From Gryganskiella cystojenkinii (lineage: Eukaryota; Mortierellomycota; Mortierellomycetes; Mortierellales; Mortierellaceae), in assembly GCA_015852425.1 (NCBI GenBank), contig JAAAIG010000944.1, positions 1 through 14,055 on the forward strand: a stretch of 14,055 bases of DNA, written 5' to 3'. Below, one piece after another: positions 1-9,948 of this stretch (its first letter is position 1; every line of letters begins with the position of its first letter). A program made the position numbers and the translations under genes. The notes under the pieces are model-generated. The model was given only the letters and a program-made list of their open reading frames with translations, ran no database searches and was not told the origin of the DNA.

Positions 1-13
1 CCTTGGATCGAAA

Positions 14-19
14 TTTATT
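14..19 (-). terminator. Poly(A) signal AATAAA of the coiled-coil gene
   Basis: On the minus strand the hexamer AATAAA lies about 160 bases downstream of the TAG stop at 181-183. It is the first canonical poly(A) signal after the stop, so the 3' UTR of the coiled-coil gene probably ends at or just beyond the window edge. The motif is seen directly; its use is inferred. Confidence 0.4.
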
Positions 20-180
20 GTTCTTGGGCGAAAACGCAGGTTTCAAAAAAAATTCAAGGGTCTGGACAGCCGAAAACGAAGGAAGAGGCTGTACGGTGTA
101 TTATGTTCAAGAGGGGTCTAACGAATTGCAGCAACTCGGCTCTCGTCTGGTTTTTAATCGGTGCCTCCCAAAGAAACTCT

Positions 181-1779
181 CTAGTTCCTGGAACGTCTCA
201 TACGGTGTTGCTCGTCTGCATCAGTCAACATCTGCTTCCGTCGCAGGGACACGGCATCCAGTTGCTTTTGGAGACTAGCGATTTGAGTTCTCAAGACCCT
301 AATGTCTTGCTCAATACTGGCTGCTCGGATTTGTTGTTGTTGTATGTGTGTGTGTAGGAGGGGGGGACAGCATACACAAAAAAGAGAGATGTTTAGTCAG
401 CGAAAGAATCAGAACTGCCATGCACGAATAAACCAAAAAAAAGCTCCGATGGCTTTTTTGTTCAGGTACTCTGGAACCATACCTCTCAGGGCTGCTTGAG
501 CTTGAGCAATGACAAAGTCGCGATGGTAAGCTTCTTTAATCGCACTCCATTGATTCTGTCTCTGCTTGCTCTCGGCGGTCAACTGAAGAACCTCAGCGTA
601 CATCGCCATTGATCTGCGTAGGAAACGTGTTTATGGAGTCAGTTTAACAATGCCGCAGTGAAAACAAGACACGTGATATGTGCGCCACTTGTTGGCCGTG
701 TTTTTTTTTACCTCTGGGTGTCGCTGGGATCGAGAAGTGAGTACTGTCGTTGTTTCTCGCTCACGACCCTACGGGAAGCGACCAAAGACTCTGTGGTTCT
801 CTCCAGCTTCAAGAAGAGACCAAAAAAATCGGTTAGGGGAATAGAAAGGGGAGGCCGACCACGAAAAATGAAAAAAAAGCCATTTAGCTTAAACCGAGGG
901 ACTCCTGCTTTTTGATTCTATCGTCACCCTCACAACAATATGCAGCAGAGTGTTGAGCGATTTCAACTTTGTCATTACCTCATATAGGGCAGCCCATTCA
1001 TCGTCTCCGTGAGGACGACCTTCCTCCGACAGGATCGTTCGGCGTTCCTTCACAAACCGAAGTTCCCCCGTGATGTCCAACTGCGGAAGGATCTCGATCG
1101 GCTGTGGGACAAAAGGGGCTGGCTCAAATTCCGCAACCTCGGTGTGTTGTTGTTGAGGTTCTTCTTCCATGATTTCTTGTTCGATATGGCCTTCGTATTC
1201 AATGGACTGACTCTCATAGTATTCTTCTTCAGGAGCAGACTCATCGATCTCAAGCTCCTGGAGTTCTTCTTGTTGATGCTCCTGCCAATCCTCCCTCTCA
1301 ACATTCGCAGCAGCAGCGACAGCGGCTGCATGTTCTGCATCCGAGAGATTATCCATATTAATCGAGTTGGAGAGAGGCGTGTCCTCAATTGGGTACTCAG
1401 CGTGAACGGGATCGGTCTCTTCCATAAGACTCTCTTGCAGTTGCTGTCGTCGTTGCCGGGCTTCTTGGACTCGAAGATCCTGTTCCACGGTCTGATCCAT
1501 CACCACTTGACCTTCTTTAGCATTGTATCCTTGATTTTCGTGGTAGTTCATTGCTCCCTTTTGGGCAATGATGGCGGCCGCTCGTTCAGCAGCGGACTTG
1601 ATCCGAGTTCACAAGGACAAGAAAAAAAAAGAAAAAAAAGGCAGTTTCGAAGGTCAGTCAAAATGGTCAACGAGGGAAAGGGGTTGGTCGTTGTTGACCC
1701 TTTTTGTCGATCGCTAAATAACATTGCGATAAGGGGTCGCTACCATGTAAGCAGGTTGATTTTCAATTTGGGAATTCAT
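181..1779 (-). CDS. Acidic coiled-coil protein of unknown function, five exons
   Basis: I do not recognise this family. The model has five exons on the minus strand: 1744-1779, 979-1596, 712-806, 483-613 and 181-320. All introns are GT-AG and all phases agree, giving about 339 residues. Exon 1 starts MNSQIENQPAYM, with A at -3 of the ATG. Its donor is uncertain: GTAGCG after residue 12, or GTTATT after residue 19; both are phase 0. Exon 2 is Gln/Glu-rich, with runs such as EEEYYE and EEEPQQQ, and ends DDEWAALYE. Exons 3-5 are helical, with charged heptad-like sequence (LERTTESLVASRR; LRTQIASLQKQLDAV), suggesting a C-terminal coiled coil ending in the basic tail RMRRSRN. There is no signal peptide or membrane segment. 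The exon 5 acceptor is a GAGCAG tandem that could add or drop one Ala. The protein could be a structural or adaptor protein; no function is assigned. The gene structure is fairly secure because four exons join in one frame. Confidence 0.72.
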
Positions 1780-1935
1780 ATTGTTGTCGTTGGAGGTCGT
1801 TTCGCTATGTGCGGTATGGTTTTGTTAAAGAAGAGAGAGGAAAGAGGTACAAGAAAAAAGAAGAGAGAGAAATTGAGCTGCTTCTGAAATGAAAGAGAGA
1901 GAAATGCTGAGCAAAGAAGAAGAAGAAAAACGGAC
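1780..1935 (-). promoter_or_regulatory. CT-rich leader of the coiled-coil gene
   Basis: Read on the minus strand, this stretch is dominated by CT and TTC runs and leads directly to the ATG at 1779. Similar pyrimidine-rich tracts precede the ABC transporter start and close the window. I read it as the 5' UTR and initiation region. No TATA box is evident. It also contains TTTCATTTCAG, which would serve as a 3' splice site, so an intron in the leader is possible. Confidence 0.35.
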
Positions 1936-2405
1936 ACAATATGGTCACTAGGAACTAGCCCCGGGGTTCCTATCCGGACCCATCTGAGCGAAAAGAAAAG
2001 ATGTATATGCTCAAAATGCTCTTGGTATTATCATGAACAAACTCGAGCTCCGTGAGTCCCTGGCCCTTGCTTTCGTGGACATCATATGGGGAAAGGACTT
2101 TTTCTGTTATTTGTGATTTGAGAGCAAATGCAAACCAGTCACGGAACAATGGGCTCATGAATAACAAAGTGACGATCTGGCTACTGGCCTTGGCTTACTT
2201 CGATAAACACGGGTCCCCAATGGGCTCCTCTTTGGCGCCGGCTGTTGCTGCTGAATAGCATCACTCATTCACTCCATCCCGACATATGTGACTGTATTCT
2301 TGCACTCAAAAACGACCTCTCTCGCTAATCAAAAATGTATGCGTCGGCCATATCTCCCTTCGAGAAGAACGTTTGTTCAAGTTTTACTTTTTTCTTTTAT
2401 TTTGG
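1936..2405. other. Intergenic stretch with a possible small minus-strand gene
   Basis: This stretch holds the 3' flank of the AlkB gene (AATAAA on minus at 2396-2401, only 5 bases past the stop) and an unresolved minus-strand signal. One candidate first exon, 2199-2268, reads MSDAIQQQQPAPKRSPLGTRVYR and runs into a good donor, GTAAGC. Downstream, a separate frame from the ATG at 2158 to the stop at 1970 encodes 62 residues beginning MSPLFRDWFAFALK, with a hydrophobic first third. I could not join the two with an in-phase intron of normal size. A strong acceptor (TTTTCTTTTCGCTCAG) at 1984 would add only four residues before a stop. There may be a small gene here, but it is not proven. Confidence 0.25.
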
Positions 2406-3725
2406 TCATGATGTCCTGTCAGCTACACCATTCTTCAAAGCACTAGATTGGCTGTTCAGTCCTCCAACTTCCCAGGCTTGGAGACGCATCTTTCTTAGAG
2501 TGACACTAACACGGATCCGTCGCTTGACGAACTCTCCGTTACCGACATCATCCTCGAAAACCTCTTGAATGCCATGCTCCCACTCGTATCGGGCTGGTCC
2601 TTGCATCGTCACGACAGATCCAGGTTCGAGGCGGACTGTAAAACTAGGCTGACGAGGACAGGAAAGGTCCTCTTGGGTGACGATTCGGCTCATCATCCCT
2701 GAGGAAGCAGAGATACCAGGGTCGCCTTGTGGAGGGTCGTTCGGGGACATGGGGTTCAATGCTGGGTAAAAGTCCATGTTGATACCGGAGACAAGAGAAA
2801 TGATCACAATCCCGTCATCGAATCTATCAAAAGACAAGGGCGATGATAACCAAGAGGTTACGTTAGAGTATAGGTGCCTAAGCCGTTCGTGGATGACTAC
2901 AAAAACAACACCAGAACAAAGTATTGTATACCTTGCTAAATCCACGTGCGGCTTTAAACCTTCGCCTAAAACAACATGCGCAATTGGGAGAATCTGGTGA
3001 GATTTTTCTGTGCGCATAAGTAGTCGCGTAGACTTACACGAGACTTACGCCAAAAAAAACAGCAGTAACTTCTTACCAGGCGTATACAGGTTCATGATAC
3101 TCTGATCAAATAGGGGTAACCTCTGGGTCCAGGACGAGGCACAGTAGCGTTCATCGAGAACTCCAGACTCCCCAAGTCGAATTTCGAGATCAGAGATCCA
3201 TAAGAGTTCCTTGGGACCGAAGCACATGGCTTGGTTTTGTTGGCCACCTTTAAAAAAATTATGTTGAGTGATTTGGTCCATGAGTTGCGCTTGATCGGTC
3301 TCGGTCAAGACCTGGGTATGAAGGACCAGACCTGGTATATGGGGATGAGGGGAATGAATGGGCTGCGCGGGAGGTCGCAGAAAGGAGTCGATTGAGGGAC
3401 TGTCGATATCATGATGGCTGTCCATGATGCTTTGGAAGATCTCGTCCCCTTGGAAAGAAGAATTGTCGTTCTCAGAGTGGTCAGAGCCCAATAGTTCATT
3501 GTTGGTGTTTTCGTCCTCAGAGTCGTCTGACCCAAAGAGCTCGTTTTCTAGGCGCGTGTGTCTTTGCTCAGCCTTGCTCTTGCAACAAGACGGGCTGCCT
3601 AGTTGCATTAATTGGCCGTCATGGTGGCAATGACAGTGGCGATTGAGGTCAGAATCAGAGTCTGAATCAGATGATGATCCAAAGAGTTCTTGATTGAGTT
3701 GGTCCATGGCATGGTTGATCAACAT
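2406..3725 (-). CDS. AlkB-like Fe(II)/2-oxoglutarate-dependent dioxygenase
   Basis: Three exons (3077-3725, 2932-2965, 2406-2823) join in frame with introns of 111 and 108 bp to give 366 residues. Known enzymes of this family oxidatively remove alkyl groups from nucleic acids, or modify tRNA or protein, using Fe(II), O2 and 2-oxoglutarate. The core runs from about residue 130 to 342. It has the N-x-Y-x-P-G motif (N212, Y214), the iron ligands H223 and D225 in PHVDL, the third ligand H311 in WEHG, and the 2OG-binding pair R332/R338 in RVSVTLR. FDDGIVIISL and RLEPGSVVTMQGPARYEWEHG are typical AlkB strands. The 34-base middle exon carries both N-terminal iron ligands. Residues 1-125 are low-complexity and acidic, with a His/Cys patch (HCHCHH, 30-35). 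The start could be M1 or M7; the ATG for M7 has G at +4. All catalytic residues are present, so it should be active. The subfamily (ALKBH8-like, ALKBH6-like or other) cannot be set by eye. Confidence 0.9.
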
Positions 3726-4233
3726 TACAATTCATTACGCACACACCCTATTTTTTTAGCTACCTCTGAGATTGGTGGCAATTGAAACAGTCACAATAAA
3801 ATATGATCCCCATGTTGCCCACTGCGCATCCCACGGGTAATCAGTTCCTTTAAGGTTGAACGTCCTGTGAACAAAATGGTTACTGTAGCAGTCCAGGGCT
3901 AAGGCTCCGAAGACTGCGCTAACAAAGTACCCTCTATTCACATTGATATGACAAATTCAAATGCGATCTCCTCGTTAGACTCTACTGCGACAACCTCCTT
4001 CTGTTTCTCGAAGACCACGCGAATTGACGCGAGATAGCGAGATAGGGCTCCTTCGATGAGAAAATGTTATTGGTCGCTCACTGTCAATCAAGCGCAGTCA
4101 ATCAACTTCTTGGTGCAAACGGTCCTTCACGCCGCGTCTTTTTTGGTTTTTCTTTTACGGGGTCAGTGTCCATCCTTCACTGTTGCACAACGGGGTGCGC
4201 AAGCGTCGAGAAATCATCGCCAACCCCTTGCCA

Positions 4234-4240
4234 TTACTAA
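4234..4240 (+). promoter_or_regulatory. Yap1-type site TTACTAA upstream of the ABCC gene
   Basis: The exact heptamer TTACTAA is present 237 bases upstream of the ATG and about 60 bases upstream of the TATA-like element. In budding yeast this sequence is the Yap1 response element, and YCF1 is a known Yap1 target. The match is seen directly; function here is inferred from the transporter family. Confidence 0.4.
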
Positions 4241-4452
4241 TATTTTGGACCAAGGGGAAGGTCCTTGCAACTTTAAGCTCAAGCATGCCCCGGACTTGCA
4301 TAAAAGACACCTTCATTTCCCTCCTTATTTTTGTTGCTGTTTGCTTCCTCGGTCCACCTCTTGTCCCTTCTCTCTCCACTCTTACACTCCTCGTTCACTC
4401 CCCATTCTCACCAACCATAGGGAATAATATTTCAACTTTGAGCCGTTAGGAA

Positions 4453-4459
4453 TTAGTAA
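4453..4459 (-). promoter_or_regulatory. Second Yap1-type heptamer, next to the start codon
   Basis: TTAGTAA on the plus strand is TTACTAA on the minus strand. It ends 11 bases before the transporter ATG, so it would lie in the transcribed leader if transcription starts near 4330. That position makes it a weaker candidate than the upstream copy. Confidence 0.25.
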
Positions 4460-4470
4460 CCAGCACAATA

Positions 4471-7400
4471 ATGTCGTTTTGGCAATGCCAACAACAAACC
4501 GTCGGGGTAAGCAATGAATCCCATCCCCACTTCAAAATAAATGTCAAAGCGGAACGTCATTAACCCATTGCAGTGGACTAATTCCATGTTTTTAAACTCA
4601 TTCTCATTTCCACCAAATAGGGTTTACTCGACCCATTCAGTCCTGATTGCCCCGGAGACTTCACGCCCTGTTTCGAGAACACGATAGTAAAACTCGTACC
4701 CGTCGCCTTTCTCCTCGCTGCAGGTCTACCCCGGTACTATAAACTCACGAAGGAGACCTCAATTGCTCACCCTTCGAAGAACTGGCGCCAAATTCTCAAG
4801 CTGGTATGTGACAAGAACCGCCGAAGATGGCTTTGGAACGTAACTCCGCCCTTTATGGCTCGTTTGGTGGCGTTCGATCATCTAACGGCCTTTCCCTATT
4901 GATCTTCATTTAGATCGAGATCACAGTGCTGCTCGTTTTTACCATCGGTATCTTCGTGCGCGATCATAGCAACAATAATGGCATCCATTTCGGAATCGAG
5001 CCTGCGTCTTCGATCGTCGAGGTCCTTGCCATCACCTTTGCTCTGTTTTTAACTGTTCTTGAGAACAAAAAGAGTTTTTTGCCCTCGAATGTCCTACTTG
5101 TCTATTGGCCTTTTTTGATGATCTCCACTGGAATCCGACTTCGGACCCTTGTAATCGGATGTCCCACGAGTGATACCTTGGACACACAGTTATATGGAGG
5201 CAAACTTGGATTGACCTTTTTGGTCTTTATTATGGAGTGTGTACGAAAGGACCGAGGCATCCGTCTCGGCGAGGACGACTTTGTAAGTCTTAAAAAAAAA
5301 AAAAGGCGTTACTATCTCTCATGTTCCTCATACTCGCGTTCCTGACTGACCCCTTCCTTGGTTGACAATGCTGTGATTATGTATAGACAAAGTGTCCCGA
5401 GGACGAAGCCAATATTTTTTCGATCGCTTCGTTCCATTGGGTGACAGGACTGATGCGCAAGGGATACGCCAAACCCCTGACGATGGATGACCTCTGGTTG
5501 CTCGGGAAACAGGATCAGTCCAAAACGTCGTCCATCTCTTTTGCGGACGCATGGGAGAAGGAACGCACAAATGAACAGTATGTTATTCATGTCCACAAAC
5601 GTCACGCGTTGTTCAGATCGTAATATATCCTTGCCTGGATGTCGAATGCTAATCTCCTTTTTACTGGTAAACTTCAGCCCAAGCTTGATCAAGGCGATCT
5701 CGGCCGCGTTTGGAAAACCGTTTTACATTGCAGGACTCTGGAAGTTAGCGAACGACCTCCTTGGATTCTCTCAACCGTTGCTGTTGAAGGAGTTTTTGAT
5801 CTTTGTCCGGAGTTACAAGACTGACGATCCATTGCCTTTGTACCGGGGTTATACCATCGCGTGTCTGATGCTCGCCTCAAGTTTGTCCCAGACAACGGTC
5901 TTGCATCAGTACTTTCATCTCTGCTTCAGGACCGGTATGCATATCCGCGCGGGTCTTGTCACAGCGATCTATCAAAAGTCGTTGAACCTGTCGAACTCTT
6001 CCCGTCAAAAGTTTACAGTATGTTGAATTTTACGTTTGGGTTTCGAATCGGCAACAGCATGTCCTTTGATCTCATCGTTGCCACTGTACTAATTTTTTTT
6101 TTTTTAGGTGGGAGAGATTGTCAACCATATGTCAATTGATGCTCAGAGGCTTCAAGATCTTGTGACCTACCTTCACGTTGTATGGAGTGGACTCTTCCAG
6201 ATCGTCATTGCGCTTTACCTGCTCTACGATACTATGGGCTGGGCAATCTTTGCTGGAGTGACGGTCATGGTGCTGATGGTCCCCTTGAACGCCAGATTAT
6301 CGATGATCCAAAAGAACTTTCAACAACAACAGATGAAGAACAAGGATACCCGTATCAAGCTCATGAATGAAGTTCTCAACGGCATCAAGGTCATAAAGTA
6401 AGTGGCTCTGCTGGGGCAGCATCAACATGAGAGTCTTTTGTTCTTATATCGTTTATTGACATTTTCTTTTTGGTATTTCTTGTATTTTTTGTGAATTTCA
6501 GGCTGTATGCGTGGGAAAAGACGATGCTGAACAAGCTGTTGACGATCCGAAACGACTACGAATTGGAGATGCTCAAGAAGATCGGATACCTCGGAGCGGT
6601 GCAGAACTTCACTTGGGCCTGCGCACCGTTCATGGTCTCGTTGACAACTTTCTCGGTCTATGCTCTCATCATGAAGAAGCCCATGACGACCGAGATCGTT
6701 TTTACATCCATTGCACTCTTCAACCTTCTCCAGTTCCCCTTGGGCATGTTCTCAAGTGTTATCAGGTAAGATGTCATTCAGCAGTCCTTTAAAGTGAACG
6801 AGCGACAAGAAAATCATAAATAGGGTCTAAATGAACTGTCTTTTTTCTTTTCTTCAATTTTAGCTCATGTATCGAAGCGTCCGTCGCCATGGGACGTGTC
6901 CAAAAGTTTCTTCTCAGTGCGGAAGTGGACCCTACCGCTGTCACTGTCCAGGACCCGACTCAACTCACAGGACGAGATGCGATGGACAAGTACTCTATCG
7001 TGTTGTCTGATGCGACTTATACCTGGCACAAGGACTCTGCCCCTGCGATCACGGATATCAACCTGTCACTGAAGAAAGATTGTCTTCTCAGTGTTATTGG
7101 ACGCGTTGGTTCGGGCAAGAGTTCATTGGTTGCGGCACTCTGCGGTGATCTCGAACGTGTCTCTGGGAGCATCTTGCTCCGTGGTTCTGTTGCATTTGTT
7201 CCCCAACAAGGTAAGCATCTATGAGTGATTCTGCTAATTCTTGACAGTGCTTCCACGACTATTGAACATGGGCTAATCCCACCTGTGAATTTGCGCGCTC
7301 CCACAGCCTGGATCATGAACGACACCCTTCGCGAGAACATCTTGTTCGGAAACCGATATGACCCCGTCTTTTACCAACAGACCATTGAGGCCTGCTGTCT

Positions 7401-9807
7401 CCAACCCGATTTTGATATGCTCTTGGGAGGCGACATGACTGAGATTGGTGAAAGAGGAATCAACCTGTCTGGGGGTCAGAAGGCCAGGATCTCCCTTGCA
7501 CGTGCCGTTTATGCTCGTGCCGATATCTACCTCTTTGATGATCCTCTTTCCGCCGTCGATGCTCATGTCGGTCGAACCATTTTCGATAAGGTCGTGGGAC
7601 CCAAGGGCTTGCTCGCAGGCAAGGCTCGTGTCTTTGTCACCCATCAGATCCAGTACCTTGCCCAATCGACCAACATTATGATGATGCGTGATGGCCGAAT
7701 TGTGGAACAGGGCAACTTTGAAGAGTTGATGCGCAAGAAAACCGAAGTGTACCAGCTGGTCGTGGATTACGGACGGGACTCGAATCAACAAACCGAGTTC
7801 CCGGATGCAGAGGTCGCGGCGGAGCAGGAACAGCAGATCGAGACGGTCTTGGAGGAAGAGGTCATTGATCCGAATGTTGTCCCTGGTGATGAAGCAGCTA
7901 TCCTTTCGACCAGCCCACTCTCGACTCGTCGTGGTAGTATTCGAAGCACACCCAGTGTCCGAACCCTACGCCGCCCGTCTGTTGCCTCCATCAAATCCAG
8001 CAAGGTTGCCAAGGCCGATCAGCCCAACAACAACATCATGACTGTGGAACAGATGAACCAGGGCAGTGTCCACAGGAGTGTATATCTCGCTTATGCAAAG
8101 GCATGCTCTTACGTCTCCGTGTTGGTTTACTTCCTCTCCATGTTCTTTTCCCAGGGCGCTTCGATTGCGACCTCACTCTGGCTCACGTACTGGTCTCGCA
8201 ACTACGACTCTGGCAAGGGACCTCAGAGCACCATGTACTACATCGGAATCTATGCCGCCCTCGGTTTCGGTTACGCATTCTTGACGGTCTTCCAGAATAT
8301 TGTGGTCCAAGTATTTTGTGGAATCCGATCCGCTCGTGTCCTGCATCAGGAAATGTTGCACAGCGTGTTGCGATCGCCTATGATGTTTTTCGACACGACT
8401 CCGATGGGCCGAATCTTGAACCGATTCAGTAAGGATCAGAGTACGATCGATGAGGTGTTGCCTCGAACCTTTGCAGGATACTTTAGGACATTGTTCCATG
8501 TCGGATCGGTCTTGCTCGTGGTCACATTCTCGACCCCCAGTTTTATTATCGTCATTGTCCCTTTTGGATTCATTTACCTTTGGCTCCAGCGTTATTATCT
8601 TGCCACCTCACGAGAGCTCCGTCGACTGGATTCTGTTTCACGATCGCCCGTCTATGCCCATTTCCAGGAAACCCTTGGAGGCATCAGCACCATTCGCGCT
8701 TACCGTCAACAGAATCGATTCATCCTCGGCAACGAACATCGCCTGGATCAGAATTTTCGAGCTTACTACCCTGGCATCGCTGGTAACCGTTGGCTCGCCT
8801 TCCGGTTGGAGACTTTGAGTTCCTCGGTCATTTTTGGTTCAGCATTCTTTGCAACCGTGGCTCTGTCAAGAAACGTCGATGTCGATCCCGGTTTGGTCGG
8901 ACTTTCCCTCACGTATGCGTTGAGCATTACTCAAACTTTGAACTGGATGGTCCGTCAGTACACAGAAATCGAATCGAACATTGTCTCAGTCGAGCGAATG
9001 CAGGAATACATCGAGTTAAAACCTGAGGCCCCTGAGATCATTGACGATAACAGACCCACGGATGACTGGCCATCCCAGGGACGCGTAGATTTCATCGATT
9101 ACGAAACCCGGTACCGTCCAGGACTTGACCTTGTCCTCCGAGGTGTGACATGTTCCATTCGATCGCACGAAAAGATTGGCATCATTGGACGGACAGGTGC
9201 GGGAAAGTCATCGTTGACGTTATCGTTGTTCCGTATCATCGAGTCTGTGAAAGGCCAGATCTTGGTAGATGGTGTTGATATTGCGAAATTGGGATTGTAC
9301 GATGTCCGATCAAGGTTCTCAATCATTCCTCAGGATCCAGTCTTGTTTGCCGGCACGATTCGATTCAACCTTGATCCGCTCGGCACAAAATCTGATCATG
9401 AACTCTGGCAGGCTCTGGAGGATTCTTACCTCAAGGACTACATATCAACCCTGGAGGGAGGTCTCAACGCCGTGGTGTTGGAGCAAGGCGACAATTTCTC
9501 GGTCGGTCAAAGGCAATTGATCTGTCTCGCTCGGGCATTACTCCGCAAAACTTCGTTGTTGATCTTGGACGAGGCCACGGCGGCGATCGATCTGGAGACA
9601 GATGCGTTGGTGCAGGCTATTATTCGACAAAAGTTTTCTGACTGCACAATCCTGACGATCGCGCACAGGATCAATACCGTGATGGATAGCGACCGGATCA
9701 TGGTCCTGGATCAAGGGCGAGTCGCCGAGTTTGAGACACCGGCCAAGTTGTTGTCGGATCAGAACTCCATCTTTTATTCTCTTGCCAAGGAATCTGGCAA
9801 TCTGTAG
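4471..9807 (+). CDS. YCF1/MRP-type ABC transporter (ABCC family), full length
   Basis: Nine exons (4471-4506, 4621-4803, 4914-5282, 5387-5577, 5678-6017, 6108-6397, 6502-6765, 6864-7210, 7307-9807) join in frame across eight GT-AG introns of 90-114 bp and encode 1506 residues, close to yeast Ycf1. ABCC proteins of this type export glutathione conjugates, metal-glutathione complexes and organic anions, in fungi often into the vacuole. An N-terminal TMD0 (about residues 20-185) precedes the lasso/L0 segment (PEDEANIFSIASFHWV, from about 200). TMD1 follows. NBD1 has Walker A GRVGSGKSS (637-645), VPQQAWI, LSGGQ (727-731) and LFDDP, with D752 at the catalytic position as usual in MRPs. The 830-925 linker is an R-region with RRGS (881-884) and RRPS (895-898), basophilic-kinase-like sites. 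TMD2 comes next, then NBD2 with GRTGAGKSS (1301-1309), IIPQDPVLF, FSVGQ (1404-1408, F for the usual L) and LILDEA with catalytic E1429. The composite ATP site and intact NBD2 indicate a working transporter. The substrate and membrane are inferred from family only. Confidence 0.95.
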
Positions 9808-9918
9808 ATGATCATTGTTTCTTACATATATATATTTTGAAAAAAAGTAAAGGATTCAAATCCACGCCAACAAGAAAACCTCGAGGTGTTCCTTGGTATT
9901 TATTCGATCATGATATTT

Positions 9919-9924
9919 TTTATT
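9919..9924 (-). terminator. Poly(A) signal AATAAA of the LC8 locus
   Basis: AATAAA on the minus strand lies 25 bases past the TAA stop at 9949-9951 of the dynein light chain locus. The ABC transporter stop is only 141 bases away on the other strand, so the two 3' UTRs are close or overlap. No canonical AATAAA follows the transporter stop on the plus strand within this gap. Confidence 0.4.
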
Positions 9925-9948
9925 ACAATTTGATTATTGCACATTCGG

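Larger units (their letters stand above)
3726..4470. promoter_or_regulatory. Divergent promoter region between the AlkB and ABCC genes
   Basis: These 745 bases serve two genes pointing away from each other. Visible elements are an inverted CCAAT box (ATTGG, 4069-4073), a 9-bp direct repeat GTCAATCAA at 4083-4091 and 4097-4105, a TATA-like ATAAAAG at 4300-4306, a CT-rich tract from about 4315 to 4415, and two TTACTAA/TTAGTAA heptamers listed separately. No ATG lies between the TATA-like site and the transporter start at 4471, so a transcript starting near 4330 would have an AUG-free leader. A minus-strand open frame at 3756-3941 (hydrophobic, no ATG) is discussed under findings. Confidence 0.5.

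Noticed and set aside
335..367. TG repeat and G run
   Set aside because: It is a short microsatellite inside the last intron of the coiled-coil gene; nothing suggests function.
1009..1887. Plus-strand open frame of 292 codons
   Set aside because: It lies opposite exons 1 and 2 of the coiled-coil gene; its composition is a shadow of the acidic minus-strand coding sequence and it ends in low-complexity basic residues.
6092..6107. Run of 13 T before AG
   Set aside because: It is the polypyrimidine tract of the acceptor for exon 6 of the transporter, and the frames join correctly across it.
7273..7791. Minus-strand open frame of 172 codons
   Set aside because: It is antisense to the NBD1-encoding exon of the ABC transporter and has no domain of its own.
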